Shown here: in pieces, positions 13,990 through 17,797 of the stretch
Layout of the letters: every line of letters starts with the position of its first letter
Numbering within the stretch: position 1 is the stretch's first letter
Origin: JAQUGA01 sp964521105
GTDB taxonomy: Bacteria > Bacteroidota > Bacteroidia > Bacteroidales > WCHB1-69
Reading direction: 5' to 3'
Length of the DNA: 17,797 nucleotides
Assembly: GCA_964521105.1 (NCBI GenBank)
Contig: CAZFPO010000054.1
Location: 1-17,797 of the forward strand
The notes under the pieces: generated by a model
What the model saw: only the letters and a program-made list of their open reading frames with translations
Databases searched by the model: none
What the model was told of the DNA's origin: nothing
Position numbers and translations under genes: made by a program

Positions 13990-16900
13990 ATGAAAATTCT
14001 AAAGATTGAATTACAAAATATAAATTCCTTAAAATCAGATCATCCAATTGTAATTGATTTCACTTCCGAAAGCTTTCGCGACGTTGGATTATTTGTAATA
14101 ACCGGTTCGACAGGAGCTGGAAAAACCACGATACTTGACGCCATAACTATCGCCTTATATCATGAAGTTCCTCGATTTAATAAATCTAACATCAAGGCAA
14201 CTCTTGTCGATGTAGTTAGTTATGGAGCTGCTGAAGCAATGGCAAGAGTAACTTTTGAAACCAAAGGTGAAATTTTTGAATCACAATGGAGTATTCGTTT
14301 GGCAACAAGTACCGGAAAAAAATTAAACAATCCCAAAGAAGAAGTACGGTTGAAAAATCTCTCCACCGGGAAAATACTTGCCGAAAAAAAACGAGAAGTT
14401 GAAATTGAAGTTGAACGCATCACACAATTATCCTACTCGCAATTTCTACGTTCGGTTTTATTGGCTCAAGGTGAATTTGCAGCATTTCTGTCGGCAGATA
14501 CAAAAGACAAAGGAAATCTGTTGGAACAAATTACAGGAGAAGAAATTTATAAAAAAATTGGCGAAGCAATTTCAGATAAAATTTATGAAGAACGAAATAT
14601 TTTAAACCAAATAAAAGCCAAAATTAATAACGAAGACATTCTGAATGAAGAAGATATCGAAGCAATCCATATTGAAAAAAACAGCATCTACGAAAATCTT
14701 AAAATAGTTGATACCGAATTAAAATCAATTCGACAAAGTATTGAATGGTTCAAAAAAATGGACGAATTAAACAACAATCGCAACCAACTTGAAAAGGATT
14801 GTTTAGACTTTAAAACCATTTTGGAAATAAATCAATCGGTTCTAAACTTACTCGAATTACACGAAAAAGCGGAGCCTTTAAAAGAAACGATTGAAACATT
14901 GTACCGATTTGAAAATGAATTGCAAAAGAAACAGAAACGCTTTCAGGAAATAGTAATCGAACTTAATGAAATTGAGTTGAAGTTAGCTGAAACTCAAAAA
15001 GAAGAATTATTAAAAAAAGAGATTTTATCGAGCGTTGAAAATGAGCAGAAACTGTGGATGCCAAAACTCGAAGAGGTTACTAAAATTGATACCGAAATAA
15101 TAAATATTCAAAAAACAATACAATCAACAAAACAATCCATCTACGAACTAAGTAATTTTATTGAAGTATTTAATCAACGGAATAAGGCTAGTGTAGAATT
15201 AATTTCCGAAAAAGAAATTTTTAAAAAATCACTAACTCAATACATTGCAGAACACGCTAATATTCAAGAAATTGAAAAGCAATTTACACAACTAAATACC
15301 AATTTAACGATACGAAAAAGCAAGCGAGATCGCTTAGCCGAAATCAAATTAAACATAAATACGTTCGCTACTGAAAAAGAGAAATCGGATTCGTATATTA
15401 AAACCAAATCTGAACTTTTTAATAAAAACGATATTGCACTAAAAAAACTCAAAAGCGAAAGTGAGGATATTTCCAAACAACTCATAAGTTATAATTTGGA
15501 TGAGCTTTTAGCAGAACAAAAGCAAAAAGAGGCATTAAAAAATCAATGCAAAGAGCTTTTTTTATTGTCGCAAAACGCCACAAATCTTGAAAAAAAATTA
15601 ATCGAACTTAATAGAGAAAAAGAAGAACTCGAAAAATATCGTTTAAGTTTTAATGAATTGATTCAGAGCACCCAAGAAAATATTAAACAGGCAGAAATAT
15701 CATTACTTGATGCTGAAAAAATATTAGAACAAGAACGCACCATTCAAAGTTTTGAACAAGAACGAAAAAAATTGGTGAAGGATCACGAATGTCCACTTTG
15801 TGGCTCAAAAAAGCATCCATTTGTAGAAAAATATGATTCCCTCGAGATTACTAAATCACAACAAATCGTTGAAGTGAGAAAAAAGATTTTGGACAATTTA
15901 AAAAATGATGAAAAAAACTTTTCTATAAAAATAGCTGAAACAATAACCAAACTTGACTCAAATTTGAATCAAACAAAAAACATTCAAATTGAGTTAAATG
16001 AAGTAAGTCGAAACTTCAAATTATATAATTCTGAATTTAAAATAAATGATTTAGCGAGTATCGAAAACTTAGGCATATCATTGAAAAACGAATTGGAGCA
16101 ACTTTTCGAAAAAATCACGAAAGCTCAGCAACTTCAAAAGCAAAAAAATGAAATTGAAAAATCAATAAGTATTGAAATAGAACAACTAGCAAAATTAAAT
16201 ATCGAAATTGAAAAATTGAAAGAAAAAAGAGAAGGTTTAAATAAATCAATACTTGAAAACGAAACAAATTACTCCATACTTTTCAACGAAACCGAGACCA
16301 TAGAACAATCATTATCAAAGGATTTGAACGAATTTGGATATAAAATTCCGTCTCCTGAAACTACGAATCAATTTTTAAAGCAGATTGAAGATTCAATTTC
16401 AACTTATAATTTTAAAAACAAAGAATTAATCAATGTAACCAATTCCATCACTCAAATCGAATCGGATTTAAAAAATAACATACATCAATGTAATGAGAAA
16501 TCGCTTGAAAAAGAAAAACTTGACAAGGAATTTCAAAATCTAAACAATCAGATTAATGAGTTTATAATAAGTCGAAATTCCATTCTTCCGCTAGAAATTT
16601 CCACTCAAGCTAAACGAGAATTTTTACAGATAGACATTGACAATGCAAAAAAATATCATGCACAAATTTCACTCACTATCAATAATTTAACAACCAGCAA
16701 AGCAACTCACTCAAAAGAACTTGAAAATTTCAAAGTAGAGATAACTGATATTCAATCAAAATTTCAGGACATAAACAGTGCTTTAGAAGAAGAAATTTCT
16801 CAAAGTATTTTCACTTCAAAATTAGAGGTAGAACAAGCATTATTGAGTTCAGACGATAAAAACAAATATCTTTCAATAAAAAAACAGTTAAACGAAAAAT

Positions 16901-17649
16901 TGCTCACCTTAAAAACATTGGAAGCTAAGTTAAACGAGGAACAAATCAAACTTGAAAACGAAAAGAGCACAGAATTATCATACGAATCTGCCATTGACAA
17001 GCAGTTGGAAGCCGAAACCAACAAAGAAAACAACTTAAAACGTTTAGGAGAAATTGATGAAAAAATAAAACTCAACAATCAAATTATCGAACGAAACAAA
17101 GGTGTTTATGACGAAATCAAGAATCAAGAAAAGGTGTTAAAGAAATGGAATGATTTACTTACATTATTGGGTGGTTCTAAGCATGCTTTTAATACTTATG
17201 TGCAGCGACTAACACTAAAAAATTTAATCAATCTGGCAAACATTCATCTTTTTAAATTGAATCGTAGATACTCTTTGCAGATGAGTGAAACATACAAAAC
17301 TGGCGAAGAGCTAAATTTTCAACTGGTTGACCATTATCAAACCGACGAAACACGCTTGGTTGACACATCGAGCGGTGGGGAGAAATTTTTAATAAGTCTT
17401 GCTTTAGCACTTGGTTTATCCGATTTGGCAAGCAATAATGTCAAAATTGGCTCTTTGTTTATTGATGAAGGATTCGGCACACTAGATAACAACACTTTGG
17501 AAACCGTCATTTCGACTTTGGAAACCTTACATGCCCAAGGAAAAATGATTGGGATTATATCACATGTTGAAAATTTGAAAGAACGCATTCCATCACAAAT
17601 TCAGGTTATCAAAAAGAGTAATGGCGTGAGTGAAGTTGAGGTTTTGTAG
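13990..17649 (+). CDS. sbcC: Nuclease SbcCD subunit C (Rad50-type SMC-like ATPase)
   Basis: This 1219-residue ATPase drives DNA end and hairpin processing with SbcD. The ATP-binding head is split between the two ends. The N-terminal part has Walker A GSTGAGKTT at 39-47 (Lys45) and a Q-loop region near LAQGEFAAFL. The C-terminal part has the ABC signature SSGGE at 1127-1131, Walker B SLFIDEGFGTLD with Asp1159 and Glu1160, and the H-loop His1192 in ISHVE. Between them lie two long Lys/Glu/Leu-rich coiled-coil arms (about 190-590 and 615-1060). They are joined at a zinc hook CPLCGSKKHP with Cys601 and Cys604, almost exactly mid-protein, as the antiparallel coiled coil requires. It is longer than E. 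coli SbcC (about 1048 residues), mainly through longer arms. No frameshift or missing motif is seen. Confidence 0.97.
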   Translation: MKILKIELQNINSLKSDHPIVIDFTSESFRDVGLFVITGSTGAGKTTILDAITIALYHEVPRFNKSNIKATLVDVVSYGAAEAMARVTFETKGEIFESQWSIRLATSTGKKLNNPKEEVRLKNLSTGKILAEKKREVEIEVERITQLSYSQFLRSVLLAQGEFAAFLSADTKDKGNLLEQITGEEIYKKIGEAISDKIYEERNILNQIKAKINNEDILNEEDIEAIHIEKNSIYENLKIVDTELKSIRQSIEWFKKMDELNNNRNQLEKDCLDFKTILEINQSVLNLLELHEKAEPLKETIETLYRFENELQKKQKRFQEIVIELNEIELKLAETQKEELLKKEILSSVENEQKLWMPKLEEVTKIDTEIINIQKTIQSTKQSIYELSNFIEVFNQRNKASVELISEKEIFKKSLTQYIAEHANIQEIEKQFTQLNTNLTIRKSKRDRLAEIKLNINTFATEKEKSDSYIKTKSELFNKNDIALKKLKSESEDISKQLISYNLDELLAEQKQKEALKNQCKELFLLSQNATNLEKKLIELNREKEELEKYRLSFNELIQSTQENIKQAEISLLDAEKILEQERTIQSFEQERKKLVKDHECPLCGSKKHPFVEKYDSLEITKSQQIVEVRKKILDNLKNDEKNFSIKIAETITKLDSNLNQTKNIQIELNEVSRNFKLYNSEFKINDLASIENLGISLKNELEQLFEKITKAQQLQKQKNEIEKSISIEIEQLAKLNIEIEKLKEKREGLNKSILENETNYSILFNETETIEQSLSKDLNEFGYKIPSPETTNQFLKQIEDSISTYNFKNKELINVTNSITQIESDLKNNIHQCNEKSLEKEKLDKEFQNLNNQINEFIISRNSILPLEISTQAKREFLQIDIDNAKKYHAQISLTINNLTTSKATHSKELENFKVEITDIQSKFQDINSALEEEISQSIFTSKLEVEQALLSSDDKNKYLSIKKQLNEKLLTLKTLEAKLNEEQIKLENEKSTELSYESAIDKQLEAETNKENNLKRLGEIDEKIKLNNQIIERNKGVYDEIKNQEKVLKKWNDLLTLLGGSKHAFNTYVQRLTLKNLINLANIHLFKLNRRYSLQMSETYKTGEELNFQLVDHYQTDETRLVDTSSGGEKFLISLALALGLSDLASNNVKIGSLFIDEGFGTLDNNTLETVISTLETLHAQGKMIGIISHVENLKERIPSQIQVIKKSNGVSEVEVL

Positions 17650-17662
17650 TTAAAAACACCGT

Positions 17663-17721
17663 GATAGTCGGTGGACGACTATCCGTAAATTTCGTTTTAG
17701 TCGTCCGTCGACTAAACGAAA
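17663..17721. repeat. Two related hairpins in inverted arrangement (REP/BIME-like)
   Basis: Hairpin A is GATAGTCG (17663-17670), loop GTGGA, CGACTATC (17676-17683), a perfect 8-bp stem. Hairpin B is TTTCGTTTTAGTCG (17690-17703), loop TCCGT, CGACTAAACGAAA (17709-17721), paired throughout apart from one bulged T. The reverse complement of A contains TAGTCGTCCACCGACTA and B contains TAGTCGTCCGTCGACTA, which differ at only two positions. The two units are therefore inverted copies, the layout of REP doublets (BIMEs). They sit 13 nt after the sbcC stop. Neither is followed by a T-tract in the plus direction, so a simple terminator for sbcC is not the best reading. Whether the unit recurs elsewhere in the genome cannot be told from this window. 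Confidence 0.6.
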
Positions 17722-17745
17722 AAAGCCTGTTGAATTAACAACAGG
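17719..17745 (-). terminator. Rho-independent terminator for minus-strand transcription
   Basis: On the minus strand CCTGTTG (17745-17739), loop TTAATT, CAACAGG (17732-17726) forms a perfect 7-bp stem, followed by C and six T (17724-17719). This has the geometry of an intrinsic terminator. It would stop transcription arriving from beyond the right edge, implying a gene convergent with sbcC outside the window. In the plus direction it lacks a T-tract. Confidence 0.6.
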
Positions 17746-17746
17746 A

Positions 17747-17797
17747 TACTGTTCAAAAAAGTGTGTAAAGCTCAAAAAAATCGATTTTTGTATTACA
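17747..17797. mobile_element. Possible terminus of an insertion sequence (cut by window edge)
   Basis: The stretch TACTGTTCAAAAAAGTGTG (17747-17765) followed by TAAAG resembles, from memory, terminal inverted repeats of IS256-family (mutator-type) elements, which often contain GTTCAAAAA and GTGTGTAAA blocks. A palindrome AAAAATCGATTTTT follows at 17776-17789. No transposase codons can be assigned in the few bases left, and the matching other end is outside the window, so this is only a hypothesis. Confidence 0.3.

Noticed and set aside
17690..17721. Intrinsic terminator for sbcC in the plus direction
   Set aside because: The stem is long, but it is followed by A residues and GCC rather than a T-tract on the plus strand.
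17663..17745. CRISPR array or tandem-repeat array
   Set aside because: There are only two related units in inverted orientation plus one unrelated hairpin, with no regularly spaced direct repeats and no cas genes.

Overview
The window looks like chromosomal DNA from a Bacteroidota (Bacteroidetes) species, probably outside the well-studied gut Bacteroides. It is AT-rich. It carries the Bacteroidota-type neighbourhood holB - PSP1 (RicT-like) - gldH - PBP1A. Several upstream regions contain a TAnnTTTG box, the -7 element of the Bacteroidota primary sigma factor, and Shine-Dalgarno sequences are not evident. There is no CRISPR array, prophage or complete insertion sequence.

Layout. (1) Positions 1-45 are probably the last codons of a plus-strand gene cut by the window edge. 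(2) Positions 132-5391, minus strand, read from right to left: DNA polymerase III delta' (holB), a cysteine-rich PSP1/RicT-like protein, lipoprotein GldH and a class A penicillin-binding protein. The last three are tightly packed and probably cotranscribed. (3) Positions 5513-11605, minus strand, are a compact six-gene cluster: SpoIIM-like membrane protein, polytopic protein with a GDPD-type membrane domain, DUF4129, DUF4350, MoxR AAA+ ATPase and DUF58. An RDD-family membrane protein (11657-12388) is transcribed divergently from it. Gaps inside the cluster run from a 35-nt overlap to 34 nt. The proteins appear to form a membrane assembly whose only recognisable enzyme is the MoxR ATPase. This is the best candidate here for a conserved but functionally undescribed system. 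(4) A tRNA-Gly(CCC) gene at 12560-12632 has its own -7 box and is followed by a strong intrinsic terminator. (5) sbcD and sbcC (12754-17649, plus strand) encode the Mre11/Rad50-type nuclease that processes DNA hairpins and ends. (6) The last 150 bases contain no gene but are dense in structure: two related hairpins in REP/BIME-like inverted arrangement, a hairpin with a T-tract that would terminate minus-strand transcription, and a right edge resembling an insertion-sequence terminus.

How the genes fit together. The left half covers replication (delta'), cell-wall synthesis (PBP1A) and envelope lipoprotein function (GldH). The centre encodes an envelope-embedded MoxR chaperone module. The right half handles DNA-end and hairpin repair. 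All protein calls rest on motifs and domain architecture read by eye; no database search was run.
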